Positions 1 through 9,688 are shown, numbered from the stretch's first letter. The stretch is DNA of 64,000 bases from an uncultured bacterium (GCA_938036315.1 CALHPK010000009.1:18236-82235); one strand, 5' to 3'. Translations and numbers: made by a program. Notes: generated by a model not told the origin, from the sequence alone.

Positions 1-1
1 G

Positions 2-3000
2 ATCTACCTTGAAGATGAAAGTATTGCTATACTCAAACCCAAAAATCCTTTACTCCCCTCTACTTATTACATTGTTAATCTAAAGGCTGGAATAGTAGCT
101 ATAGATGGAGAAAAATTAACACAAGATGTGGTTTGGCTCTTCAGAACAATCGGTGAAGTCTCAGATACCATCCCCCCAGAAGTTATATTCATATCACCTG
201 AAAACGGGGAAGTAAATGTACCAATAACAACAAAAATTCTAATAATCTTCTCAGAAAATATAGATTCTAACTCAGTTCCCGGAAATGTAAAAATTCTGGA
301 AGATGGCACAAAAGAAATACCGTATACATACAACTACAATCCTTCTATATTTTCCTTAACTCTCAATCCGGCTGGGCTTCAACTAAACAAAACCTATGCA
401 ATAGTCATAAGAAACTTAAGAGACTTAGCCGGAAATGTAATGACAAAAGATGTGTTGTCCTATTTCTCAACAGGACCAACAATATCTATACCACCAATAC
501 CACCACCTGGAGGACCCGACACAACTCCTCCAGAAGTTATTCAAGTCCAAATAGACGGAAGAACAGTCGATCTTACAAAATTATTCCAAGGAGCTTCAAC
601 TCTACCCGTTATCAGAATCTTATTCTCAGAAAAAATAAATCCGAACTCAGTAAATTCTACAACTGTCTTCTTATCAGATGGAGTAAGCCTTGTTCCGTCG
701 GTCATAGCAGTAGATCCGGAACTTCTTTCAATTTCACTGACCCCAAGCTCGTTTTTACAGCTCAACAAAACTTATTGGCTGTTTATTACAAATGGCATTG
801 AAGATCTGGTAGGTAACAATCTTACTAACCCGGTAACTTTCGCCTTTACAACATTCGGAATATCAATAGTATCACCGACAGAAAACCAATATCTCAGAGA
901 AATAATAAATATAGAGGTTCAGTTTTCAGGTACTCCAAAAAGGATAGAAATATGGATAGATTCATCAAGGATAAGAACGATAACTTCTCCTTCAAATTCT
1001 CCTGTTGTCATCACAGAAGATACACGGGCACATCCGGACGGCAAAAAAACTATAAAAGCCATAGGATATTATGATAACGCCTCCGTCTCCTTTTCAGTTC
1101 AGGTTACATTTGATAACTCCCCACCATCAATAGCAGTACAATTCCCACCGGCAGGAGCATTCCTGAAAGGAACAACAAATATTATATCACTTGTCAACGA
1201 TTCTCCAGACGGTATACTAAAAAAGACAGAACTTTATATAGATGGAGTCTTCCACTCAGCTACGACCTCCCCAACAATACCACCGAACATATTCTCATTT
1301 ACAATAGATACCACCTCACTTTCAGATGGTAATCACTCAATTGAAATAAAATCAGAAGATATTGCGGGAAATAGAAATTCATCTGGAACTATACCTATAA
1401 GAGTTGATAACACACCCCCAACCGGAAGCTTTGTGTCACCACAAGATGGAGCATTTGTAGGAGGAGTAGTTACCATAGAAGCTTCTGCATCTGACAACAT
1501 ACAAGTAAAGCGCGTGAGATTCTTTGCAAACTCTACACTAATTTGTGATTCAATAAACCAAAACTGCGAAGTCTCATCTCCGCCATATAAAATTTTATGG
1601 AACTCAACCCTAATATCTTTCAGTCCTACCCTCCTTACCGGAGTAGTTGAAGATATGGCTGGAAATACTTTTGTTTTCTCAAGAAACATAACAGTAGATA
1701 ACATTCCACCATCTGTTGGTATAAACTTACCCTCCCCTGCTTCCTATCTCAGAGGTATCACGATTGTAAGAATTTCTTCATCAGATCCGTCAAGTGTAAC
1801 TGCTATCTCTGTTTTCATAGATAATACACAAATCGGAAGTATACTGAATCCACCTTCTCCCGTTGATATCCCATGGAATACCTTGAGTTTCTCCGATGGG
1901 GCAAAAAACATAAGAGCGGTAGCATATGACAAAGCTGGTAATTCTGCCTCACACCAAATAATCGCAATAGTAGATAATACTCCCCCATCTGGAAGCATAA
2001 TATCTCCTCCGAATGGAACATATACCAATTCATCTGGAGTAACAATTCAGGTCAATGCTACAGACAACATTCTTGTTGACAAAGTTGAATTTTTCCTTGA
2101 TAACAACTTCAAGGGCTCCGCAAGTTCTTCTCCATATTCAATAACTGCAGACATAATTCTTGAACCTGAAGGTACCCACAGCATTACCGCAGTAGTGTAC
2201 GATAAAGCAGGAAATATATTCACCACAGCTCCGGTAACGTTCATAATAGATAGAACTCCCCCCGATGTGTATTTCATAACTCCTACAACCGATCAAGTAG
2301 TAGAAGGAACTCAAACTGTGAGAGCCTTCTCTTCGGATTCAAACATTGTAAATATTATTTCTATCTCTGCTGGAACAAATAATTTGGGAAGCTGTACCAT
2401 AAATTCTCCATCTGGAACATGTATTAAAAACTGGGCAACATCTGGAGATGCCGATGTTATCCTAAAAGCTGAAAGCAAAGATAAGGCTGGAAATACAGCA
2501 ATAACCCAGATTGTAGTCATTGTTGATAATCTGTTCCCCTCGGTGAGTGTAACATCTCCTTCAGATGTGTATCTGGTATGTCCCACTTCAGTAGTTCTTG
2601 GTGGGAGTGCATCTGATGGGAATGGTATCACAGCCGTCGTAATTAGGCTCATCGATGTATCTACATTATCAGTCTCAGCTTCTTATGTTTTCTCTTTCAA
2701 TCCAGCAACCTCACCTGTTTCAGCTTTTGCTACTCCATCACCTGCTGAATGCGGTTCAGATGGACAAAAACGTGTAGATGTTACAGCATATGATAAAGGA
2801 GGAAAATCAAAAACAGCCTCAAAATTTTTCAGAAAAGATAATACTCCACCAGGGATTACAATAACATTTCCCCCTCCGAATGAATGTGTTTCATCTGTGA
2901 CAAAAATTTCTGTCTCATACTGCGATGATATATTCTTAAAAACTTTGACATTCTACGTTGTTGATCTTGCATCGGGAACATCTACAACAATTCAATCTGT

Positions 3001-4861
3001 AAATGTAGGGTCATCTATAAGTTGTGCGTCCCCTCAAACGATGAGTATAAACTGGAATTCTTCAAACTTTGCTAACGGACAATATGCAATCAAAGTCGTA
3101 GCGGTAGATGGAGCTCAGAACAGTGCCACACAGACTGTAAATATCATAATAGATAATTCACCACCGACTGTCACAATAACGAATCCATCAAATAACTCAA
3201 GTATAGCTGCTCCCATAATGGTAATAACCACTTTGGGGGACGCGCAGTGTGCACCACCGACTTATCCTTTCAGAAAGGTTGAGTACAAAATTGCAGTTTC
3301 TGGAACCTCAAGCTTCTCCTCCTCAATACAAGACTGCTCGACAACTGGCAGAATCCCATGCACTGACACAAATGTTGGGAGTGGTACATCATCTTTCACA
3401 TGGTCAGCAACAGAGTACTGTGGATTCTTCAAGGTAAAAGCAGTTGGATACGATTATGCTGGGAACTCAGCAGAACATACAATCACGGTCAAAATCCAAC
3501 CCCCAGGCTGTCCAATTGAAGAATCCTGGAGCCCATTTTCAGCTCTCAGCTCAATAAGAAATACCCCAATAATAAGGGATTTGAATTCTGATGGGAAAGG
3601 AGAAATAATCTTCGGAACAGATAGTGGTAGAGTTTTTGCGGTATCCGGTGTTAATGGTAGCGCTGTTGCGCAGAATTCCTCAGCGGTTGGCAGTCCAATA
3701 AGGGTAAATCTCCTGGAGGTAGTTGTTTCCTCCTTAAGAAGGATTATATTTGGGACAGGCGACACTGATCGGAAAATAAGAGCACTTCACACCTCCCCAC
3801 CACTTAGTGATTTTGCGTTTGTATCAACTCAGACCGCCATATTCTCCCCAGCTGTAACTATCTTTTCCGACGGTTCAACATCGGTCATAGCAGTTGGAGA
3901 TCTTGCGGGACGAATCTCAATCTACGAGATCGGAAGCTCTGGATTTACTCTTCGCAGTTGCCTTCCGGCCGGCACTCCTTTGGACTGCGCCTTGAACTCC
4001 ACACCAATCACAGATATGAACAACGATTCTCAACCAGATATCCTATCCACCCCATTGCCAATTGACCTGAATCAAGATGGAATCTACGACACACTCATCG
4101 TAACAGCAACAGATGGCTATGTCACAGCAATAGATATTGCAACAAGAGCTAAAATATGGACTTACTACACAGGATCACCCCTTGATACTTCCCCTGTACT
4201 TACTGACCTTAATTCAGACACAATCCCGGAAATTCTCGTCACAACACGAGGGGGAGGTGTCTGCTGCTTTACCACAGCAGGAGGAATATGTCCAGGTTGG
4301 CAATCAGCATCAAATTGTATCTCAGTAGGAGGACAGATTTGGAGCGAACCTGCAGTTGCAGATATAGATTCTTGTCTCGGCATAGGAGACACCAATAAGG
4401 AGATAGTAGTCGGTAACTCTGGAGGTAACCTCATTATTCTTTCAAATCAAGGATTCATAAAATCGCAAAGAAGCTTAGGTTCGCCGATAGTGTCTACTCC
4501 AGCTTTAGTAGATATAGATGGTGATGGATGTGCTGAGATATTCGTTGCCACCTTAAATGGCAGAATCCATGGACTCAAACTTAAAAACCTTTCAGGCTCC
4601 CTATATCCTGATTATATTACTGGATTCCCTGTATCAACTGGAGGGAACATCTCCGCAAAGGTATCTCCTATTTTATGTAATGTGGATTCAGACCCCAATT
4701 TGGAACTCATAGTTGTCAATGATGCTGGATTACTGAGAGTTTTTGATCTTGGGGTTGGGGCATCAGCAAGTACTGTGAAGTGGTTGCCTGGAGCTTCATT
4801 CTGCGAACTTGGAGTCTGGGGATGTCAGCGCAGATGGGAATCCCAAATTTGCGGATACTGA
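2..4861 (+). CDS. Giant Ig-repeat and beta-propeller surface protein, 5'-truncated by the window
   Basis: The frame is open from base 2, so the start lies outside the window; a GTG at 128 is internal. About 1,620 residues are visible. First come Big_5-type Ig-like domains with the pattern PPEVIFISPENGEV and LNKTY...GNxxT. Next are about nine bacterial Ig-like repeats, each opening with a DNTPPxGSxxSPxxG signature and closing with AxDKAGN. Last are about six FG-GAP/VCBS-like propeller blades with Asp-rich loops such as DLNSDGKGEI, DLNQDGIYD and DIDGDGCAEIF, which probably bind calcium. Such proteins are secreted and used for adhesion or as surface structure; that role is inferred from architecture. 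Cysteines are frequent in the later repeats. The C-terminus looks frameshifted near 4820 (see findings). It converges on trpE. High confidence as a gene, low for function. Confidence 0.9.
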   Translation: MYLEDESIAILKPKNPLLPSTYYIVNLKAGIVAIDGEKLTQDVVWLFRTIGEVSDTIPPEVIFISPENGEVNVPITTKILIIFSENIDSNSVPGNVKILEDGTKEIPYTYNYNPSIFSLTLNPAGLQLNKTYAIVIRNLRDLAGNVMTKDVLSYFSTGPTISIPPIPPPGGPDTTPPEVIQVQIDGRTVDLTKLFQGASTLPVIRILFSEKINPNSVNSTTVFLSDGVSLVPSVIAVDPELLSISLTPSSFLQLNKTYWLFITNGIEDLVGNNLTNPVTFAFTTFGISIVSPTENQYLREIINIEVQFSGTPKRIEIWIDSSRIRTITSPSNSPVVITEDTRAHPDGKKTIKAIGYYDNASVSFSVQVTFDNSPPSIAVQFPPAGAFLKGTTNIISLVNDSPDGILKKTELYIDGVFHSATTSPTIPPNIFSFTIDTTSLSDGNHSIEIKSEDIAGNRNSSGTIPIRVDNTPPTGSFVSPQDGAFVGGVVTIEASASDNIQVKRVRFFANSTLICDSINQNCEVSSPPYKILWNSTLISFSPTLLTGVVEDMAGNTFVFSRNITVDNIPPSVGINLPSPASYLRGITIVRISSSDPSSVTAISVFIDNTQIGSILNPPSPVDIPWNTLSFSDGAKNIRAVAYDKAGNSASHQIIAIVDNTPPSGSIISPPNGTYTNSSGVTIQVNATDNILVDKVEFFLDNNFKGSASSSPYSITADIILEPEGTHSITAVVYDKAGNIFTTAPVTFIIDRTPPDVYFITPTTDQVVEGTQTVRAFSSDSNIVNIISISAGTNNLGSCTINSPSGTCIKNWATSGDADVILKAESKDKAGNTAITQIVVIVDNLFPSVSVTSPSDVYLVCPTSVVLGGSASDGNGITAVVIRLIDVSTLSVSASYVFSFNPATSPVSAFATPSPAECGSDGQKRVDVTAYDKGGKSKTASKFFRKDNTPPGITITFPPPNECVSSVTKISVSYCDDIFLKTLTFYVVDLASGTSTTIQSVNVGSSISCASPQTMSINWNSSNFANGQYAIKVVAVDGAQNSATQTVNIIIDNSPPTVTITNPSNNSSIAAPIMVITTLGDAQCAPPTYPFRKVEYKIAVSGTSSFSSSIQDCSTTGRIPCTDTNVGSGTSSFTWSATEYCGFFKVKAVGYDYAGNSAEHTITVKIQPPGCPIEESWSPFSALSSIRNTPIIRDLNSDGKGEIIFGTDSGRVFAVSGVNGSAVAQNSSAVGSPIRVNLLEVVVSSLRRIIFGTGDTDRKIRALHTSPPLSDFAFVSTQTAIFSPAVTIFSDGSTSVIAVGDLAGRISIYEIGSSGFTLRSCLPAGTPLDCALNSTPITDMNNDSQPDILSTPLPIDLNQDGIYDTLIVTATDGYVTAIDIATRAKIWTYYTGSPLDTSPVLTDLNSDTIPEILVTTRGGGVCCFTTAGGICPGWQSASNCISVGGQIWSEPAVADIDSCLGIGDTNKEIVVGNSGGNLIILSNQGFIKSQRSLGSPIVSTPALVDIDGDGCAEIFVATLNGRIHGLKLKNLSGSLYPDYITGFPVSTGGNISAKVSPILCNVDSDPNLELIVVNDAGLLRVFDLGVGASASTVKWLPGASFCELGVWGCQRRWESQICGY

Positions 4862-4938
4862 TATCTTTATTGCCATTACTGAAACTATTATCGCTAAAAG
4901 ATATTCATATATGAAATATTTGGAATAACCGCAAGTTT

Positions 4939-6318
4939 TCAGCTCAGCTTCTCTATAGCATCTTCAATAGCTTTCATCTTCGCTTCTGTTTCAAAATATT
5001 CTCTTTCTGGTACTGAGTAGTAGACTATTCCAGCTCCAGCCTGTATTCTTATTTTTTCTGAGAAACAAAATGCAGTTCTTATTGTAATTGCACTATCCAT
5101 ATTCCCATCTGCAGAGAAATATCCAACTGCTCCTGCATAAGGACCTCTTCTTTCTTTTTCAAGCTCGGCTATTATTTTTGCGGACTCAATTTTAGGTGCT
5201 CCTACAACAGTTCCAGCTGGGAAACATGAGGACAAAATTTCTATAGGACTTCTATCTGATTCTCCCTCCACCTCTGAGACGATATGCATAACGCGAGAGT
5301 ATTTTTCTATATATCCGTATCTTTTCACCTTTACGGTTCCCGCTTTGCAAACTTTTCCTAAGTCATTTCTTGCCAAATCAACAAGCATAAGATGCTCAGC
5401 TAATTCTTTTTCGTCGCTAAGAAGCTCTTGCTCGAGCCTCCTATCCTCTTCCGGGGTTTCGCCCCTTCTTCTCGTCCCAGCTATGGGTTTGGTTTCTACC
5501 TTCTTATCCTCAACTCTGACAAGTACCTCAGGCGAAGTTCCAGCAATTTTTACATCATCAAAATTCAGAAAGAACATATACGGCGATGGATTTAACACCC
5601 TTAGGATTCTGTATAGCGCGAAAATGTCTATTTTTCCCATAATCTCCTTTGCTCTTGAAATTACAACTTGAATAGCATCACCTTCGTATATCCTTCTTCT
5701 TGCTTTTTCAACCATATCTTCAAACTCAGCTTTTTGAGTTTTATCTATTACAACCTTAGCTTTTCTCCTTTTCTTTGGTTCCACCTTAACAGCATCTATA
5801 GATCTTTTGCATACCTGCACAATTTCTTTCGATGTAACATCATCGGCAAGAATTATAACTTCTTTTTTGAGATTGTCAAAAATGAGCACATTTGGTGAGA
5901 AAACAAGATACAAATCCGGAATTCCAAAAGATTCTTTTCCTTCCTTTGTGTCCACTTTTTCAAAGATAGAAAACATATCGTAGCTTACATATCCAACAAG
6001 CCCCAGTGGGATTCTTTTTATCCCAAATTCATTCTTCATAAGCTCAAAAACTCCTGAATAATTTTCCATTATAGAAGCCATTATGGTGGTGAAGTCATCA
6101 ATGAGTTTTTTATATTCAAGCTGACGGTCAAATTTATCTGGGATAGTATAAAGTATCTTCGCCTTTGGCTTTCCGAATCCTAAAAATGAGTATCTTCCCC
6201 ACTTCTCAAAATCTTCTGAACTTTCGAGCAGATATTTGGGCTCAAACCCTACCTTCTCTAACTTGAGAAAAATTGAAATCGGTGTCTCAGTATCAAGAAA
6301 AATCTTCTCTACTTTCAT
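4939..6318 (-). CDS. trpE: Anthranilate synthase component I
   Basis: This enzyme makes anthranilate from chorismate, the first committed step of tryptophan synthesis, using ammonia supplied by a TrpG partner. The 459-residue chain has the N-terminal LLES element (residues 30-33) and GRYSF, which form the tryptophan feedback site. It also has the C-terminal chorismate-binding signatures IAGTRRRG, DLARNDLGKV, CFPAGTVVGAPK and GPYAGAVGYF. The feedback motif favours TrpE over PabB. I chose the ATG at 6318; a TTG at 6327 is an alternative, and neither has a clear Shine-Dalgarno. It lies 38 bp downstream of gcvPB on the same strand and may share its transcript. No trpG or other trp gene is in the window, so the pathway is dispersed. 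Confidence 0.92.
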   Translation of the reverse strand: MKVEKIFLDTETPISIFLKLEKVGFEPKYLLESSEDFEKWGRYSFLGFGKPKAKILYTIPDKFDRQLEYKKLIDDFTTIMASIMENYSGVFELMKNEFGIKRIPLGLVGYVSYDMFSIFEKVDTKEGKESFGIPDLYLVFSPNVLIFDNLKKEVIILADDVTSKEIVQVCKRSIDAVKVEPKKRRKAKVVIDKTQKAEFEDMVEKARRRIYEGDAIQVVISRAKEIMGKIDIFALYRILRVLNPSPYMFFLNFDDVKIAGTSPEVLVRVEDKKVETKPIAGTRRRGETPEEDRRLEQELLSDEKELAEHLMLVDLARNDLGKVCKAGTVKVKRYGYIEKYSRVMHIVSEVEGESDRSPIEILSSCFPAGTVVGAPKIESAKIIAELEKERRGPYAGAVGYFSADGNMDSAITIRTAFCFSEKIRIQAGAGIVYYSVPEREYFETEAKMKAIEDAIEKLS

Positions 6319-6356
6319 ATTTTTCAACCGGTCGACAAATCTTTTTTAAATTAAAA

Positions 6357-7766
6357 CTAGTCTGCCTTCTTCTGATTGCTTTTCATTTTTCTATATATAG
6401 GTTCTCTATTTGCCTTTACTATATCGACCCTCTTGACGAACTGCTTCTGGGGAACTCTCTCAAAATATTCTGGGTTCTGATGAGAAAGATCGAATAACTT
6501 AAGCATAGCGGAAGCAAACCTATCTAATGTTTCTTTGGTTTCAGTTTCTGTCGGTTCAATCATAATAGCCCCCCTAACTATTATTGGGAAATAGATTGTC
6601 GGCGGATGAAATCCTTCGTCCTGGATGGCCTTAGCAATATCTTCTGTCTTTACCCCTAGTCCAACCTCGCTCAGAACAAATTCATGTTTGCACTTTCTTT
6701 TGTATGGGATATGATACTTTTCTGATAATCTTTTTGCCAAATAGTTAGCATTCAGCACAGCAATTTGTGATGTTTTCCTGAGACCTTCATCTCCGAGTAA
6801 TTTTATATATGCCCACGCTCGCAGAATAGCTGGAAAATTTCCGTAGAAGCTTTCTATTTTTCCAACGGAACTTTCCGCATTTGAAAAATCTAGCCGGTAT
6901 AAAAAGCTGTTTTCGTTATGTTTTCTCTCTATCCGCGGATATGGAAGATATTTTTCAAGGAATTTCTTTACAGCAACTGCCCCACCCCCCGGTCCTCCTC
7001 CACCGTGTGGCGTTGAAAAAGTTTTATGTAGATTAAGATGGACAAAATCAAAACCAAGATCTCCCGGCCTAACAAGACCTACAATTGCATTGAGATTAGC
7101 TCCATCAAGGTATACCAAAGCTCCTGCACTGTGAACCAACTCAATGACTTTTTCTATATTTTCATCAGCAAGCCCAAGAGTATTAGGATATGTAACCATA
7201 AAAGCTACGGTATCATCTCCGAGCTTCGATTTCAGATCTTCTATATCAACATTTCCCCTTGTATCGCTTTTTACCTCTTTTACTTGGAACTTCCCCATCG
7301 AAGCCGATGCAGGATTTGTACCATGAGCAGAATCCGGGACAAGAACACATTTCCTTTGGAACTCCTTTTTCTCAATAAAGTATTTTTTAGCAATTTGAAG
7401 AGCCAAGAGCTCCCCATGAGCTCCTGCGGCAGGATGAAGAGAAACCGCATCCATGCCAGTTATTTTACACAAAAATTCCTCAAGCTCAAACATAATCTGC
7501 AAAGCTCCTTGAGCAAACTCTTCGTACAAAGGATGAAGAAAAGTAAACTCTCGAAAAGAAGCAATCTTTTCATTTATTCTTGGATTATACTTCATTGTGC
7601 ACGAACCAAGAGGGTAAAATCCATCGTCAACCCCCCAATTCGCTTTCGACGCAGTATAGAGTTCTTTCACAAGTTCTCTCTCTGGAACTTTTTCAATATC
7701 TATCTTTTCTCTCTTTTGCATACAATGGATTTTATGTATCTCAGATGAACAATCTGTATTCACCAT
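6357..7766 (-). CDS. gcvPB: Glycine dehydrogenase (decarboxylating) subunit 2
   Basis: This is the PLP-binding half of the split P-protein of the glycine cleavage system, which decarboxylates glycine and passes the aminomethyl group to the H-protein lipoyl arm. At 469 residues it has the usual length of subunit 2. The PLP lysine is K248 in HLNLHKTFSTPHGGGGPG. Other family marks are YPLGSCTMKYNP near residue 51 and SAHGTNPASA near 146. ATG at 7766 is the only good start. Subunit 1 and the H and T proteins are not in the window, although subunits 1 and 2 are usually adjacent. The next gene downstream is trpE. Confidence 0.93.
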   Translation of the reverse strand: MVNTDCSSEIHKIHCMQKREKIDIEKVPERELVKELYTASKANWGVDDGFYPLGSCTMKYNPRINEKIASFREFTFLHPLYEEFAQGALQIMFELEEFLCKITGMDAVSLHPAAGAHGELLALQIAKKYFIEKKEFQRKCVLVPDSAHGTNPASASMGKFQVKEVKSDTRGNVDIEDLKSKLGDDTVAFMVTYPNTLGLADENIEKVIELVHSAGALVYLDGANLNAIVGLVRPGDLGFDFVHLNLHKTFSTPHGGGGPGGGAVAVKKFLEKYLPYPRIERKHNENSFLYRLDFSNAESSVGKIESFYGNFPAILRAWAYIKLLGDEGLRKTSQIAVLNANYLAKRLSEKYHIPYKRKCKHEFVLSEVGLGVKTEDIAKAIQDEGFHPPTIYFPIIVRGAIMIEPTETETKETLDRFASAMLKLFDLSHQNPEYFERVPQKQFVKRVDIVKANREPIYRKMKSNQKKAD

Positions 7767-7860
7767 AATTTATAGTTAAACTCGGCTTGGAAGCATAAAA
7801 CATTCTCAACTGTTATTCTTATTTATTCTTCCCACTGATATTTTGGATTCTTTTCCAAAC

Positions 7861-7920
7861 TTTGAAAGAGCCCTCTTCGAAAAAGCCTTCTTTGAAAGAG
7901 CCCTCTTTGAAAGAGCCTTC
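7861..7920. repeat. 15-bp minisatellite, four tandem copies
   Basis: Four head-to-tail units of 15 bp begin at 7861, 7876, 7891 and 7906. The consensus is TTTGAAAGAGCCCTC; unit 2 differs at three positions and unit 4 at one. The array lies in the gap between gcvPB and tRNA-Arg. The unit length is a multiple of three, so reading frames stay open through it on both strands. The plus-strand frame 7843-8082 runs into the tRNA, and neither frame looks like a real protein. The rest of 7767-8044 shows no gene. Confidence 0.9.
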
Positions 7921-8044
7921 TGTCCCTCACCTCAAAAACTCTCAATAGGGAGTGAGCAAAGATCAGTTCGAGTACCTTCTTTTCTACCTTTTTATTTGAA
8001 AGAATCAACATTTGTGTGGACTATGATAATTTTTACTATTGATT

Positions 8045-8117
8045 GTCCCTGTAGCTCAGAAGGAAGAGCACGGTCCTCCTAAGTCCGGGGTCGCGGGTTC
8101 AAATCCCGCCAGGGACA
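8045..8117 (+). tRNA. tRNA-Arg (anticodon CCT)
   Basis: The 73-nt cloverleaf has an acceptor stem GTCCCTG/CAGGGAC, a D arm GCTC...GAGC, an anticodon loop CTCCTAA giving anticodon CCT (reads AGG), a T arm GCGGG-TTCAAAT-CCCGC and discriminator A. CCA is not encoded (the following bases are CCC). The anticodon stem has one U-U mismatch. A TATGAT box about 20 bp upstream could be the -10 element. Confidence 0.95.
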
Positions 8118-8126
8118 CCCTAATTT

Positions 8127-9140
8127 GTGCAAATCCTTGTCCGAAAATCTGATTATACACTTATTCACATATACAAATCGTTTTTCCTACTTGTATCTTT
8201 TAAAAAATTAGAATTCCAAATAGTTGAGCTTTCAATAAAATCAGAGGATAAAGGTAAAAAGCTTCCAGAATTAATAACAACACCAGCCGGCGTTTCATTA
8301 CACCTGAGATGGGATATAACAATAACTAAATTACACATCATTCTCTTATTTCTCACAATTTTATCCACAACCTTAGTTGGAGCAATGCTACAAGGGATAT
8401 CTCCGATCTCTACAGATATCTGGAGAGGATTATATTTCTCTATCCCGTTAATTTTGATTCTGTTCTGCCATGAGCTTGGGCACATATTTGCTATGTGGAA
8501 AAATGCGGTAAGAAGTACATTCCCTTACTTTATACCTGCACCAAATATAATAGGAACTTTCGGGGCGGTTATGATTCTAAAAGAGAGGGTACACAGAAGC
8601 TCAGAAATCGTAAGAATCGGAGCCGCGGGACCAATCGCAGGGTTCATCTGTGCAATACCAATTTGTATCTTGGGGCTTTATCTTTCATCTACAGCCGAGA
8701 TCAAACACGAAACAGGATTGATAAAACTCGGAACCCCTCTTATATTTCAAATCTTACAAAAGCTTGTTTTCGGAGAAATCCAAGGAAACAAAGATGTATT
8801 GCTCTCACCAGTAGCATTTGCAGGCTGGATTGGTTTTTTTGTAACAGCAATAAACCTTATACCAGTTGGACAAAGCGACGGAGGACATATTGCATTCGGA
8901 CTCTTCCCACGACTGCATCGCTTAATATCTTCTGTATTCGTTATAACCCTGTTCACACTTGGAATAATATTCTGGGTAGGATGGATCGTCTGGGCTATAG
9001 TTATAGCCTTCCTTAGCCTTAGAGCACCTTCTTACACTCCAGAATACGATATAAGCAAAAGCGAAAAATTAATCGGTTTAGCATCTATTGCTATCTTTAT
9101 ACTTACATTCGTCCCAACACCAATAAGCGTAGAACTATAA
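8127..9140 (+). CDS. Site-2 protease family (M50) membrane metalloprotease
   Basis: This is an integral-membrane zinc protease of the M50/S2P family, 337 residues from the GTG at 8127. The metal site is HELGH at residues 115-119, within a membrane helix. The second family motif (usually NPxPxxxxDG) appears as NLIPVGQSDGGH at 243-254, with D251 as the likely third ligand. Conserved FxPxPxxIGTFGA and GAAGPIAGF segments place it with EGY1-like S2P proteins rather than RseP; no PDZ domain is seen. The start is uncertain because the first roughly 35 residues are not typical and the GTG is only 9 bp after the tRNA. The substrate is unknown. The end of the gene is duplicated in the following spacer. 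Confidence 0.85.
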   Translation: MQILVRKSDYTLIHIYKSFFLLVSFKKLEFQIVELSIKSEDKGKKLPELITTPAGVSLHLRWDITITKLHIILLFLTILSTTLVGAMLQGISPISTDIWRGLYFSIPLILILFCHELGHIFAMWKNAVRSTFPYFIPAPNIIGTFGAVMILKERVHRSSEIVRIGAAGPIAGFICAIPICILGLYLSSTAEIKHETGLIKLGTPLIFQILQKLVFGEIQGNKDVLLSPVAFAGWIGFFVTAINLIPVGQSDGGHIAFGLFPRLHRLISSVFVITLFTLGIIFWVGWIVWAIVIAFLSLRAPSYTPEYDISKSEKLIGLASIAIFILTFVPTPISVEL

Positions 9141-9153
9141 GTTAGAACTATAA
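9130..9153. repeat. 11-bp duplication spanning a stop codon
   Basis: TAGAACTATAA occurs at 9130-9140, where its last three bases are the stop codon of the protease gene, and again at 9143-9153. Confidence 0.85.
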
Positions 9154-9166
9154 TATAATAACCTCA

Positions 9167-9224
9167 CAATAGATCTGGATACAAAAAATTACAAACAATA
9201 GATCTGGATACAAAAAATTACAAA
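9167..9224. repeat. 29-bp perfect tandem duplication
   Basis: Bases 9167-9195 and 9196-9224 are identical. The unit opens with CAATAGATCTGGATAC and ends in an A-rich stretch. It lies in the promoter region of the TM2-domain gene. Confidence 0.93.
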
Positions 9225-9235
9225 AAATCCAGTTG

Positions 9236-9291
9236 ATAAATTTATAAAATTTTATATCTTTCCATAAATTTATAAAATTTTATATCTTTCC
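9236..9291. repeat. 28-bp perfect tandem duplication before the TM2 gene
   Basis: Bases 9236-9263 and 9264-9291 are identical and carry TTTATAAAATTTTATATC. The second copy ends 4 bp before the ATG at 9296. Each copy contains a TATATC element that could act as a -10 box, so the promoter itself may be duplicated. Confidence 0.93.
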
Positions 9292-9295
9292 TAGT

Positions 9296-9688
9296 ATGCT
9301 AAAAGATGAATTGCTAAAACTTGTTGAAATAGAATTCCTCAGAAGGAAAAAAGATGTGTCTACAGCATATATCTTATGTATATTTTTTTGGTTTCTCGGA
9401 ATACATAAATTTTACCTTAACAAGATAGGAGAAGGAATCCTCTATATCTTACTACCACCACTTTCCTTATTTTTCACAATATCTGGTTTTTTTTCATTAA
9501 ATAGCACATTTTTCCACTTTGGGATCTTCGTCGCAGGAGTTACAATCTTATACATAATATATGACCTTTTAACCCTTTGGAAACAAGTCGAAAATTCAAA
9601 TTATAACATATACAGGAGTATTTTTGAAAAAATCTGCGGAGTACCTTATGAGAATATAATCCAGAAAGGAGTTGATGAGAATGTCTGA
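9296..9688 (+). CDS. TM2-domain membrane protein
   Basis: This 130-residue protein carries a TM2 domain: two hydrophobic helices joined by a short turn with the signature FLGIHKFYLNKIGEGILY (residues about 33-50). A further hydrophobic stretch follows at about 65-95, and the tail is charged. The function of bacterial TM2 proteins is not established. The ATG at 9296 directly follows the duplicated promoter-like region and has no Shine-Dalgarno. The stop codon lies within a 9-bp duplication (9684-9701). It precedes the Nramp-like gene by 41 bp and may be co-transcribed with it. Confidence 0.8.
   Translation: MLKDELLKLVEIEFLRRKKDVSTAYILCIFFWFLGIHKFYLNKIGEGILYILLPPLSLFFTISGFFSLNSTFFHFGIFVAGVTILYIIYDLLTLWKQVENSNYNIYRSIFEKICGVPYENIIQKGVDENV

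Noticed and set aside
7038..7748. Long plus-strand open frame of 236 codons
   Set aside because: It is antisense to the well-supported gcvPB; its Arg/Ser/Lys-rich product is typical of shadow frames.
7843..8082. Open frame on the plus strand through the 15-bp repeats
   Set aside because: It overlaps the tRNA-Arg gene, is open mainly because the repeat unit is a multiple of three, and has no start signal or recognised protein.
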